Position numbers and translations under genes: made by a program
Notes under the pieces: model-generated
What the model was told of the DNA's origin: nothing
Database searches by the model: none
Seen by the model: the letters and a program-made list of their open reading frames with translations, nothing else
In this document: positions 24,245-34,088 of the stretch, in pieces
How positions within the stretch are numbered: the first letter of the stretch is position 1
How the letters are laid out: each line of letters starts with the position of its first letter
Assembly (NCBI GenBank): GCA_022393335.1
Contig: JAJEKB010021185.1
Coordinates: forward strand, 2,119,463-2,183,462
Direction of reading: 5' to 3'
Source of the DNA: Macrotrachela quadricornifera
Taxonomy: Eukaryota; Rotifera; Eurotatoria; Philodinida; Philodinidae
Length of the DNA: 64,000 nt

Positions 24245-25563
24245 CCGGGTGGTGCATAACCTTTTGCTAGGGCGATAGCGCTATGGTTTCAAGTTGAGTA
24301 CCTAATGAATTTTATACCAAATTAAAGCGCGTCAAAAACTGGATTTATTAGTACCAAATAGTAAGAGCTATCAAAACTTTTTAATAGCGAACTTATGAAA
24401 TTTTCACAAATTTCATACATTTTTGGCATAAAAAATTAAGATATCGGTAATTGAAAGACGAAGTAAAAATTTTTTATATGACATTTTTACATGGTTCTAT
24501 GGAGCTCGTCGAGCTCTACAAAACTGAATATAATAAAAAATTTTTTAATCATTTTTCTGAGGTAAAAAATTCGAAAAACTACTTCCAAAACCATAAAAAA
24601 TATCAAAAATCTCATTTTTCTCATATGAAAGAAAAACAGTCGATTTTATCAATAAAATTAGCTTTTTTCATTATTTTTACAACCACAGACATTTAGAAAT
24701 ATACTCATCAGATGCAACATGAAAAACTGCGTTTAATGAGTATATTTCTAAATGTGTGTGATTGTAAAAATAATGAGAAAAGCTAATTTTATTGATAAAA
24801 TCGACTGTTTTCCTTTCATATTGTTATGTAGCGGAATCGTGGGAAGACATGTGATTCCACATCCCCCTTCATTTCACGCCTTCTTCAACATTATTTCGTT
24901 CTCCTCCTCCACCATTCTATCTCCTCCTATATTCTTTCTATGACATGTAAACATAAGATTCGAACATGCTCTTATCTTGCACGTCTTCTTCGACATTGTT
25001 CTCCTCTCCTCCTTCGTTATTCCACCTCCTTCTACATTCTCTCTATGATATCTCTCCTTCTTATCATTGTGAGTGGTTTACATATATATACTCTACGCTT
25101 GTATGCAGTGTGTGTGTGTGAATTGATACAATAAACATATACATATGGAATAAGTGCGTCGGTGTATTTCTATAACATAACAATATGAAAAAAATGAGAT
25201 TTTTGATATTTTTTATGGTTTTGGAAGTAGTTTTTCGAATTTTTTACCTCAGAAAAATGATTAAAAATTTTTTATTATATTCAGTTTTGTAGAGCTCGAC
25301 GAGCTCCATCGAACCATGTAAAAATATCATATAAAAAATTTTTACTTCGTCTTTCAATTACCGATATCTTAATTTTTTATGCCAAAAATGTATGAAATTT
25401 GTGAAAATTTCATAAGTTCGCTATTAAAAAGTTTTGATAGCTCTTACTATTTGGTACTAATAAATCCAGTTTTTGACGCGCTTTAATTTGGTATAAAATT
25501 CATTAGGTACTCAACTTGAAACCATAGCGCTATCGCCCTAGCAAAAGGTTATGCACCACCCGG
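24245..25563. mobile_element. fold-back element with long TIRs inserted in the transposase
   Basis: It is flanked by TA (24243-24244 and 25564-25565). The ends CCGGGTGGTGCATAACC match perfectly in reverse. Without the solo LTR inside the right arm, the arms are about 445 bp with a short spacer near 24700-24740 that holds CAGATGCAACATGAAAAAC, a version of the core motif found in other fold-backs. Arm identity is very high, so it is young or kept by gene conversion. Confidence 0.9.
24822..25182 (+). mobile_element. solo LTR (361 bp), ATAT target duplication
   Basis: It starts TGTTATG and ends CATAACA, the TG...CA mark of an LTR. ATAT stands on both sides (24818-24821 and 25183-25186). Removing it restores the palindrome of the surrounding fold-back. 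It has a TATATATA box (25083-25090) and AATAAA (25130-25135) in LTR order, so the plus strand is probably sense. A 4-bp duplication suits Gypsy-like elements. Confidence 0.85.
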
Positions 25564-26954
25564 TACACGTTTAATTAAGATTTTCATCTGCCGATTGAAA
25601 TACCTATCTAATGGTTGTATATCACATGTTGTATTTTTTGGTACCATAATTTTTTGAATTTCTTTTAATCTTATACCTTGATAAAGTTTTGGATCATTTT
25701 GTCCTGGATAGGAATCCGATAAAAGTAAACATTCTTTATCAACCGATGGACCCAGGCATTTCTAGCACCAATACCGCAATAATGATGATGCCAATTTGCC
25801 AGCTTTTGAGCATATGATAACTACATTACTAGGCTCAAATAAACGCTTCTACACCAGCTCTCCTATTTTCCTATCAGGTTCTTGTAGACATAAATACATT
25901 GGACCAACTAATTGTCTATCTAATGATATTGTTGGTTACACTGTATAAGAATATATTGTTGCATGTTTGGATTTAACTACACCAAAAGTTTTTCGTTCTC
26001 CTTTATATGAAAGTGTTCTTCTTGAATATTGTTCTTTCTCAATTCTAACTTGATCGGTGTTTAATATTCTTGATTCTTTATATTTTGGAGACAACTTCTT
26101 AAATAATTTTAAAAAATCTTCTTCAGATTTAAGAATTTCATCAGCATTTAATATTTCTCGTTTAGTAATGATATTTGTTATTTTACGAGAACATATATTA
26201 TGTCGTCTTGTTCCATTGTTTTCTAAATATTTTTAAAGCTACTAATATAATTTTGATTTGGTAGAGTTCGAAATTGATGATTAACAGACTTCCAGGTTCG
26301 ACGACGTTTTCCTAATTCGTTTTCATCATAAGCGTAATCGACCACGCGTTGCATAAATTCAAGAGAAAAGTTAGATAATTCATGTTGTTCTTTCTTCATA
26401 TCATTTTCTACGTCATAATCACTTCCACTTTCCGATTCACTAGATTCTTCTACTTCTTCTTCTTCTTCATTTTCATCATTCTCATTGCTATATTGTTTAC
26501 AATAAATATCTAATGTTGTCTCGTCCTCATATTCAAATCGTCTACGATTGCATATTGAGATAATTACTTTAGCGAGATGTTCAGTAACTTCACGTTCTTC
26601 TTGTGAAAGTTCATTTAATGAATCATCATTCAAATTGACATTCATCATATTGGATAAACAATAAATAATTTTGCCTGGTTTCATTTTTCGAATAGGTATA
26701 CTGAATTTAGAATATGAGAAACAGTTGAAAAGTTTTGATTTTTCTCAATTACTTTAACGATTAACTTTTACTTTATAAGTTGATACAGATTAGCAGATTA
26801 TACGAACCAATTATAAAAGTTTTCAAAATTTCACGCTTTACATACTGGACCATTCGATGGCATATATAGTCATCAGTTTCGTTTCTTTTATCTTATATAT
26901 ATATCTATTTTCTGCGACTACATATAGTAGAAACTAGTTTTCTATCGTCTAAAG

Positions 26955-27198
26955 GCTCATTTAAATGGACAAAAAATAGGTTTTGGTAGCTTTCTCGACA
27001 TGCTCTATCATCTGGAACGATAAAAAAATCAATTTAAAAAGAAAATTTTTTTTCATAGGAACCTGGTTTTCCAAAAACCGGGTCTCTGGAGGCCTACCGG
27101 CAAATATCATGGTGATATTCGGAATCAGCATAGTGAATAACCCTAGATCCACTATATTTCATAAAAAATCGACTGACCAGTTGCATCGGTTCCCTCGT
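26955..27198 (-). repeat. right terminal inverted repeat of the pogo-like transposon
   Basis: Reverse copy of 19341-19583, with scattered substitutions and small indels. Confidence 0.85.
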
Positions 27199-28416
27199 AA
27201 GAACTTATCAGAACAGTTCCACGAGATCTTGTGATGTATTGCCGTAGAAAATCTAACAACAGCTTTTAGGAATCATTTTTTTCGAGACTTCTGGGAGTTT
27301 GTGTACTTCTGTAGTGCTTTTCTCATCAAATGAAGGGTATTGAAGCAAACACGGGCAACTAACCAAAGGTAAAATTTGACAAGACTTCAGATGGAAAACG
27401 ATCGAAGAGGAAAACTTTTTCATTCAAATCATGAATTCTATGCTATGAAACAAAGAAATTTCTTGATTAAAATGAGTCCTGTTAATCCTAAAGAAATAAA
27501 TTCCGAATGTTTCTCAAGTTCCATAAGACGTCTTTCGAAAACATTTCAAAATTATATTGGTTGCCTATAAAAAAATATATACAAAGTAAACTTTGTTGAA
27601 AACACATCGAGACATTTGATAACTCTTCAACAAGGGTTAGAATTGAAATGCTAGAATATATCTGCTCTCTCTGTACACTACTTCCCTATTACTACTTGAG
27701 AAGTTTTTAGTCTCCCCTAGATTAAAACCATTCTGTTGCTCCTCCCTAGTCCATTCTCCCTTGTCGAATTCCCAGGGAATTCCCAATAAAACTCCTGGGG
27801 ATTCCCGACATGGTCTTCCCAGAGATTTAAGAGGAAGTTTCCGGGAAATCTCAGGGGGATTGTTTAGGAAGTGGCTTAAAAAGTAAAGAATGCGTCATTA
27901 TAGATCAATGCATGACATATTTCAGTAATAATACCACTGCAATTTTGTTTCTACGAAAGTACATCGATAGATAAATAGGTAGGTAGATAGATAGATGATA
28001 TATCTATCTGTCTGTCTATCTACCTACCTATCTATCTGTTACGCTTTTATTTTGTGCTTAAGAATAAGAGCGTTCGAGTTTTTGTTTTTAAGCATAACTG
28101 CTTATATCTTTTATTTAACAACACATATATATATAATATAACAACAAAGGAGAAACGAAAGAAAAAAATAAATAAATAAGGTATAGATGTCATGATAGAT
28201 CATATCAAAACACCCTTCTCCTTTAGAAAAAAGTTTTGGTTTACAAATACTTTTCAAAAAAATACAAAAAACAACAATAAGAAGAGAGAAAGACTAGAAC
28301 CATAACAACCTAATGAGCAACAAAGAGAGAAAGAAGAGAGAAGATAAAAAATGTATAACAATAACAAAAAAATATAATAACAAGATATGATGAAAAAAAA
28401 TTAAAAAAAATAAAGT
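27199..28416. other. intergenic; GATA-type microsatellite palindrome inside
   Basis: No gene is recognised. 27968-28040 is a GATAGATAGG tract that meets its own reverse complement, forming a hairpin. A GGGAATTCCC-rich patch at 27770-27860 is short and unclassified. Confidence 0.45.
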
Positions 28417-30054
28417 CTATATCATTTTTCTATAATGGAAATAGCTTCGTCTATCAAATATATCTTTCGGTAAATTGTGTTCCGCTTCATTTTGACTATC
28501 ATTATTCTTCAACCCGATCACCAAATAATCATTATCCATCTTGACATGTGTAAAGTGCATTTGATACATTCGAAAAATTTTTCGCACTAAATATAATTTA
28601 AAACGATAATAAACATTTCTTCTAATTGCATGTCGATAACGAAATTTTCTTCGAAATTGATTGTGCTTTCGATTTTTTCGATTTCTTGCTTCAGCACTTC
28701 TAGGATGTTTTGGCCGACGTTCTTCTTGTAATGGTTCATCTTTAATTTGTTCAATTGTTGTTTGTTCTTTATGATGATTTTCTTCTCTTTGTTCACCTTC
28801 TTTATAATAATGTTCTTCATTTATTTCACCTTCTTGTTGTTCAACTTTTTCAGTTGGTTCATCATCATTATCATCGATTATTATATCATTTGTTGGAACA
28901 TCAATTTATAATTCAGTACCATCATCTAATTCTTAAATAATATGTTGTACCATATCATCATTATTATTTTGATTTTCAATATAATGATCATTTGAATCTG
29001 GTCCAACTAGTTGATTAAGATAAATTTCTTCATCTGATGATATTGACTCTAGCTCTGTAAGTAATTTTGAAAATTTATTTAAATTGATGTTTTTAATTTT
29101 CTTCTTGGTCGTTGTTGATGTTGGTAACGGTGGAAGTTTAGTTGATTTAAATGCCAGGAATATATCACTCATCTTCCTATTTTTGACTTTTTCGAATATC
29201 CAATTTTCAATGATTGGTGGTATTAAAAACGTGACCGCTATAACATCATGTGTAGCGTAATGGATCATCTTCTTTCGAACTGCATGTGATAATGATGAAT
29301 AATTTGATGATAAACTTGATGACCAATGGCTTAACGTACACGATTTATTTAAAAACAAATCACATCCATACATAAATGCTTTTTGAAGAGACCAGAGTTC
29401 ATTAATTTTGTATGGTGATGGTGGATGACAATGGCATGATAATTGTTGTTGATGTTGATGTGTAATTTCTTCATCATTGTTCATATCATTTCGATATGAC
29501 AGGCCCTTGAACCCACACTGGATCCGTGTCCAACTATACCACATTGAGTAATATGGTTGAATATTAATTAATGTTGCAGGAATTGGCCAGATAATTAAAT
29601 CTTTCGCTGGTTCAAGTTCCTTTTCCATGTTTCCCCAAGAATAAATCTCGTTCCCTATCCTAAAAACTAATCGAAATACTTGACGAAGTTTTTCGTACCT
29701 TTCTGATTTTTCATCGGGTAAATGGTTTAATTCAAATAACATTACGAGAGATTTGGATACAACAGGTATCGAATTTATCTGTATCAACGATAATTGATTA
29801 TTTGTTCGTTTAGACTCGGTGTCTATAGAGTATTGTTCGCAAGTATTAACATGAATCAATAATTTGTCTATCATATCTATTGATAATTCATCATTTACAA
29901 ATATAACTTCGTAGTGTGACGAAGAAACATGAAATGCTGGATATTTATCAGGTGATTTATCCACACAAGCTGTTGAACCTAGTGAACGAGATGATGGACG
30001 ATAAGAACGAGATGTTGAACGTTCAATATGAGATGAATAATTTGATTGAAACAT
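28417..30054 (-). pseudogene. DEDDy 3'-5' exonuclease-like protein, two in-frame TAA codons
   Basis: The first open part (30054-28933) gives 373 residues. Exo I is D78-x-E80 in YSIDTES. An RNase D-like helix region follows (WSLQ...FLNKSCTLSHWS, 221-244). Exo III is Y266-A-T-H-D270. The exo II acidic residue is not obvious (around FRIGNEIYSW, 131-140). The enzyme class removes nucleotides from 3' ends using two metal ions. After the first TAA (28933-28935) the same frame goes on for about 170 codons with one further TAA near 28897. It encodes an acidic stretch, a very basic stretch (RNRKNRKHNQFRRK) and a natural TAG at 28417. The continuing frame suggests recent inactivation, or a shortened protein. 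I recall DEDDy-type frames among cargo of giant bdelloid retroelements, but no RT is attached here. Confidence 0.6.
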
Positions 30055-30774
30055 AACCTTAATTTAATATAATTAAATGATCAAGTAAGTGAATTGACAA
30101 ATGAATGAGTAACTACATAATCTAAATACAAGTAGATAAATAATAGATGAATAATAAATAAATAGTGTATAACAATAAAATAATTTGTAAATAATAAATA
30201 AGATAAAAATTATTGATTTGAAAACACTGCTGTCCAATAGCCATCGGTCATTTCTGTGTTGAACGAAATAATACTGACCATAATTGTCGTTAACATACAG
30301 AAGAAGTAACATTTATTTTGGTTGGTTTGTTCGGAAACATTATTCTAGAGAGTTTCTTTCGATGATTCATTTTTTCTATTCATTGTAATTGTAAATGTTA
30401 TCATCATTAATTTCCATCTGTATTGGATGAACAAATTGATCTTTTAATGTGCACATTCTAAAATATCAATTAATCCAGTTCATATATGATAAATGTTATC
30501 CCACATTGGTCGTTGCGCATACGTCCAATTTATTTTAACATAAATCATCATTACCATAGTTATTTTCCAACATTTATAAGAAATATTTATCAATCAATGA
30601 ATAATAGTAATAAAAATACTAATAAGATCATCGATAAAAATATTTGTAAAAATATTGCTAAAGATTTTGACAAAGACCGTAATGAATTTGGTCCTGCTGA
30701 TTTTTGTTTTAGTTTTTTTTTTCTTTTTATTTTATTTTATTTTTTTATTAGTTTAATTTTAACATGTAAATGAG
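30055..30774. other. intergenic, nothing recognised
   Basis: Very AT-rich spacer between the exonuclease-like gene and the integrase relic. No supported gene. Confidence 0.4.
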
Positions 30775-31556
30775 TCAAATATCATTTATGTGTACTCGTA
30801 TTTCACTTTGAGTTATTTCATCTTCAACAATATAAACCGGATGTTCTGTACGAATAACAATTTGTGGTGTGATCGAAAATTATGGTTCTAATTTATTTCC
30901 CATTATATGTCTTCTAATTAAAATACGATTGTTGATTGCATAATGAGGATCAGGACGTCGTTTATCATATTCGATTTTATACTTATGTTGTTTGTGAATA
31001 ACACTTTTATGAGCATGTCCATGTATCAGTTTCATACTTTTCTTTAATTGCTCATAATAATCATTTGGTTTATAAAATGTAAATGACGATATTGGTCCAT
31101 CCAGAGACACGGTCAAGTCAAATCAAAGTCAAGTCGAACTTGACTTAATTTAAGTCAAAACATGACTATGTTTTCTCATTTAGCTACTGCTTTTTCTGGG
31201 TCAGAGGTAAGCTAGTTAGCGATTTTTTGACTGAAGTCAAAAATGACTTGACTTTACTTGAATCAAGTCAAAACCAGTCAAGTCAAGTCTGACTTGACTT
31301 TGACTTGACTTGATTCAAGTCAAAAATAACTTGACTTGCCCATCTCTGGGTCCATCAGTAGGAAATATCGATTCTGTACCAAATAATAATTGAAATGAAG
31401 AATCATTTGTTGTTGAGTGTGTTCCCGTATTACATGCAAATACTACAGGTAACAAAAATTCATCCTAATTGTTGTTTTCTTTGTCTTGTAGTTTAGCAAT
31501 TTGAAGAACGAATGTTGCATTGAATCTTTCAATCATTCCATTTGATTGAGGATGAT
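30775..31556 (-). pseudogene. Ty3/Gypsy integrase C-terminal fragment, interrupted by a hAT MITE
   Basis: Minus-strand reading from 31556 gives TYHPQSNGMIERFNATF, the last part of an integrase core including its catalytic Glu region. Then, after a MITE at 31102-31348, comes HKYKIEYDKRRPDPHY, typical of Gypsy polyproteins past the core, and HPVYIVED near the end (TGA at 30775). Stops occur at 31465-31467 (TAG in place of a conserved Trp) and 30880-30882 (TAA). The upstream part (RT, RNase H, protease, gag) is missing; the fragment is cut off at about 31557. Confidence 0.75.
31102..31348. mobile_element. hAT MITE (247 bp) with AAGTC subterminal repeats
   Basis: The target duplication GGTCCATC is perfect (31094-31101 and 31349-31356). 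The ends are CAGAGACACGGTCAAGTC and, in reverse, CAGAGATGGGCAAGTCAAGT. More than a dozen AAGTC or GACTT units fill the inside. It is inserted in the Gypsy integrase relic. Confidence 0.9.
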
Positions 31557-31862
31557 ACGTGTTTTTGGACGAAAATTTTATAGCAAATGTAACTTACTAA
31601 GGTGCATATCTGAAAAAAATTTCAGCTCGATTGGCCGAGCCGTTCTTGAAATATTGCCTCATTTGTACTCCCAATTTTTGATTTTTCGAATTTTGAGGTT
31701 TTTCGTAAAATGCTTATAAAATCCCAAGAGTTCAATATTTTTAAAATCAACTCGCGTCAAAATGCATGAAATACATACTTCTATCGCATATTAAAAAATG
31801 AGACAAATCTGAGGACCTCGATTGAACAACATCCGGCGTGGGTTTCGTGTAATGACTCATAT
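31557..31862. other. non-coding insertion or repeat fragment between two retroelement relics
   Basis: Contains AAATTTCAGCTCGATTGGCC, a phrase shared with the TTAA element at 1424-2208. Ends cannot be defined. Confidence 0.4.
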
Positions 31863-33000
31863 AAAAAACCCACCAATACTGATCTTTACTTGTTATATGA
31901 AAGTAATCAATGTAGAGAATATAAATTAAGTTTAATTAGTACATTAGTGATTCGAATTCTGCTTATTTGCTCAACTGATATATTAAAGAATAATGAGATT
32001 GAACTTATGAAAAGTACACTAATAATGAATGGTTATCCTCAACCTTTAATTAAAAGAGGCATAAGAGAAGCAGAAATAATTACCAAGAAAACAAATTCTC
32101 AGAAACAACAGTTAAATAATATACAACAAAAGAAAAAAGTTTATTTTTTACTTTCTTATTATAGACAAGAATCAGTGATATTAGCTCATAGGATAAAAAG
32201 ATTATGTAAAAAACTCTTACCATTATTTGATGTTAACATATGCTTTAGAAAAATATTTACAATTAAAAGTATATTTCTTCCTATTCAGAAAGGTCTTGAT
32301 GATTTGAAAAAGGAAAAGAAATTAGTATATAAAACTAGCTATATCCCGTGCAAATTGCACGATTTTTCGGTTGTGGGCGAAGTATGATTACCGTATGTTA
32401 TGTAATTCAAGAGAAGAATGCAGAGGCCTGTTAGCATTACCCAGAAAGTATCGCGAGGAGGCGGAATTGACTTGTTACCCGAATGTGTCCATGTTACATT
32501 CGAATAGTAGCAGAAAGATTCCTTGCTGAAATCTTGTACATACTATGAGCTAATATTAGAGACCGACTATCATCCATATGAAACATAGAGGATGTTCAGG
32601 CCATATGAAAGACATCTCTTGATAACCCCTAAACGGTCTGAATATGTCTATGCTTCATCCGAATAATACCAGAAAAAAACGCTTGCTGAAATCTGATTGG
32701 TTGAAAAAATTAACCAATGAGAGAGGGATCAGACGTGACACTCGACATTATATATATAGATTCCATGCTTAAACTGGGATAAATGTTATATTGGTGAAAC
32801 TAATAGACAAAGAAATTAGAATGAATCAACATCAAACAGATATTAGAAAACATTCACAACGTTTTAATGTAGCTAAGCATGCTAATAAGAATAAACATTC
32901 GTTTTATTTTAAACAAACATACACATTAGCTTTAGAAACAAATTGGTGACGAAGAATTATCAAAGAAAGTCTCTAATATATGAAATGCAAGATAAAGCTC
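31863..33000 (+). pseudogene. Penelope-like element relic: RT C-terminus plus GIY-YIG endonuclease
   Basis: From 31863 the frame reads KKPTNTDLYLLYESNQCREY, a Penelope-type RT end (motif E and thumb). It continues with LLSYYRQESVILAHRIKRLC and FTIKSIFLPIQKGLDDLK to 32333. A 426-bp insertion follows. At 32760 the frame resumes with IPCLNWDKCYIGETNRQR, the start of a GIY-YIG endonuclease, then a frameshift and more of that domain to about 32950. The 5' part (N-terminal RT) is absent. This type primes reverse transcription at nicks made by the GIY-YIG domain. This copy is dead. Confidence 0.75.
32334..32759. mobile_element. unclassified 426-bp insertion (ACTAGCTATATCCCGTGC...TATATATAGATT)
   Basis: It splits the Penelope-like relic exactly between the RT thumb and the GIY-YIG domain. 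It starts near ACTAGCTATATCCCGTGC with a small palindrome CGTGCAAATTGCACG, and ends in TATATATAGATT. No clear target duplication. A Helitron-like or other non-autonomous element is possible; I cannot decide. Confidence 0.5.
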
Positions 33001-33369
33001 TAAATGATATAAAATTTAAACTGAATATATTCTTATAATTTATGCCTTCGGGCAATTTTGATGACCACAAAAAGTTCTGTAAACATTAATAATTTGAATT
33101 ATTAATATCGTTTATCTCTTTCTTTTATTGTCTTGTTTTCTTGTAATTAATATTCTTCTAATCTTCTAATCTTCTAATTAATATTGTCATATTTATAGGG
33201 TGTGTAATCTCATTTTTCTATATTCCTGATAATGATAAGAGTTTCTTATCGAAAGCTCGAATAAAATTATGATTTTTGTTTAAATCTATTATGTTCTTCG
33301 TAGCAGTCTTATACTTAATAATTTATAAACGTAATATGATTTTGTATCAATACATAACCAGAGTTTTAA

Positions 33370-33943
33370 TCTGTATTTATTAGATTTTTTTGGAATAAAT
33401 TCATGAGAAGAACATTTTTCTCTGAATGGTAATAACTATTCATTAGTAATAACATCGGATCCTGGTGCATAACATCTTTTAAAACTACCTTGGAAATATC
33501 ATCAAATTTCGCGAATTGCTATAAATTTATTTGTTTTTTTTCTTCTCTTGTTGTTTTAATATCAAATCTTAAATAGGAAATAATTTTTTCACAGCAACAT
33601 TCTGACATAGTCGCTTTGAATACTGAAGACTCTCATAGACTTCTTCTTCATGAGGATTTTACGTTTTTCTTGGATTTTCTCGATGCATCTATAAATAATA
33701 AAAGTCCGATAAAAGCTTCTAATTCCGTCACCGTTATTTCTTGGATTTTTTCATTAACAGCGATACTTCGAGTATATTCTATGTTTGAATAAATCAAAAT
33801 TGTGTGTCACTTAATTTAAGATCTTCTAAAACGATTTTATCATTATTTTCTGATGTTTGGCTTTCATCACTTTCTACTTTCGAATCACTCTTTTGGTCGG
33901 CAATGTAGTTGCTGTGTCTTCCATCTTCAATCGAATTGCCCAT
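33370..33943 (-). pseudogene. piggyBac transposase relic, N-terminal half
   Basis: Starts MGNSIEDGRHSNY at 33943, followed by an acidic region. Then VTELEAFIGLLLFIDASRK, a piggyBac hallmark, and after a frameshift MSECCCEKIISYLRFD (the MSR-RF--I---LRFD region) and an FDDISKVVLKD block. Stops and frameshifts are present and the catalytic half is missing. Confidence 0.7.
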
Positions 33944-34088
33944 AATCGTTTCTATAAGATTTCAAACATCTTGATACAAATTGTATGAGAAAAGCAAATC
34001 TGAATCTAGAGATCAGAAGCAAATGAAGACGTTCTAGATAAGTTGGCATCAATTAAAACAATAAATTAATATATAAAGTTGAATATAA

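Larger units (their letters stand above)
23916..26684 (-). pseudogene. pogo/Tigger-like DDE transposase pseudogene, interrupted
   Basis: The N-terminal part is open from 26684 to 26223 (acidic region, then a probable DNA-binding part). A frameshift near 26225-26235 follows. The next frame carries the three catalytic acidic sites: NTDQ (about 26062), LLLSDS-PGQND (about 25714) and QPLDRYF (about 25610). Three stop codons fall between them (TAA about 25945, TAG about 25847, TAG about 25762). At 25565 the gene is cut by a fold-back element at a TA. It resumes at 24242 and ends at 23916 with a C-terminal zinc-finger-like CPICSKRLCFDHFF block. The enzyme would have cut and joined transposon ends; this copy is dead. 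Confidence 0.75.
19341..27198. mobile_element. pogo/Tigger-like DDE transposon, heavily invaded by later elements
   Basis: Inverted repeats of about 243 bp (19341-19583 and 26955-27198) bracket a broken transposase on the minus strand. If the later insertions are subtracted, the parent is about 2.3 kb, a normal size for such an element. Insertions into it are the hAT element 19648-23869 and the fold-back 24245-25563, both with target-site duplications. The exact outer base and TSD are unclear: TA lies beside the left end, and the right flank is CCCTCGTAAGAAC. Confidence 0.65.

Noticed and set aside
24451..24943. Open frames inside the fold-back at 24245-25563
   Set aside because: They cross palindrome arms and the solo LTR boundary; no protein motif.
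28587..28940. Separate small genes on both strands beside the exonuclease
   Set aside because: They are frames over the low-complexity acidic and basic tail of the exonuclease reading frame.
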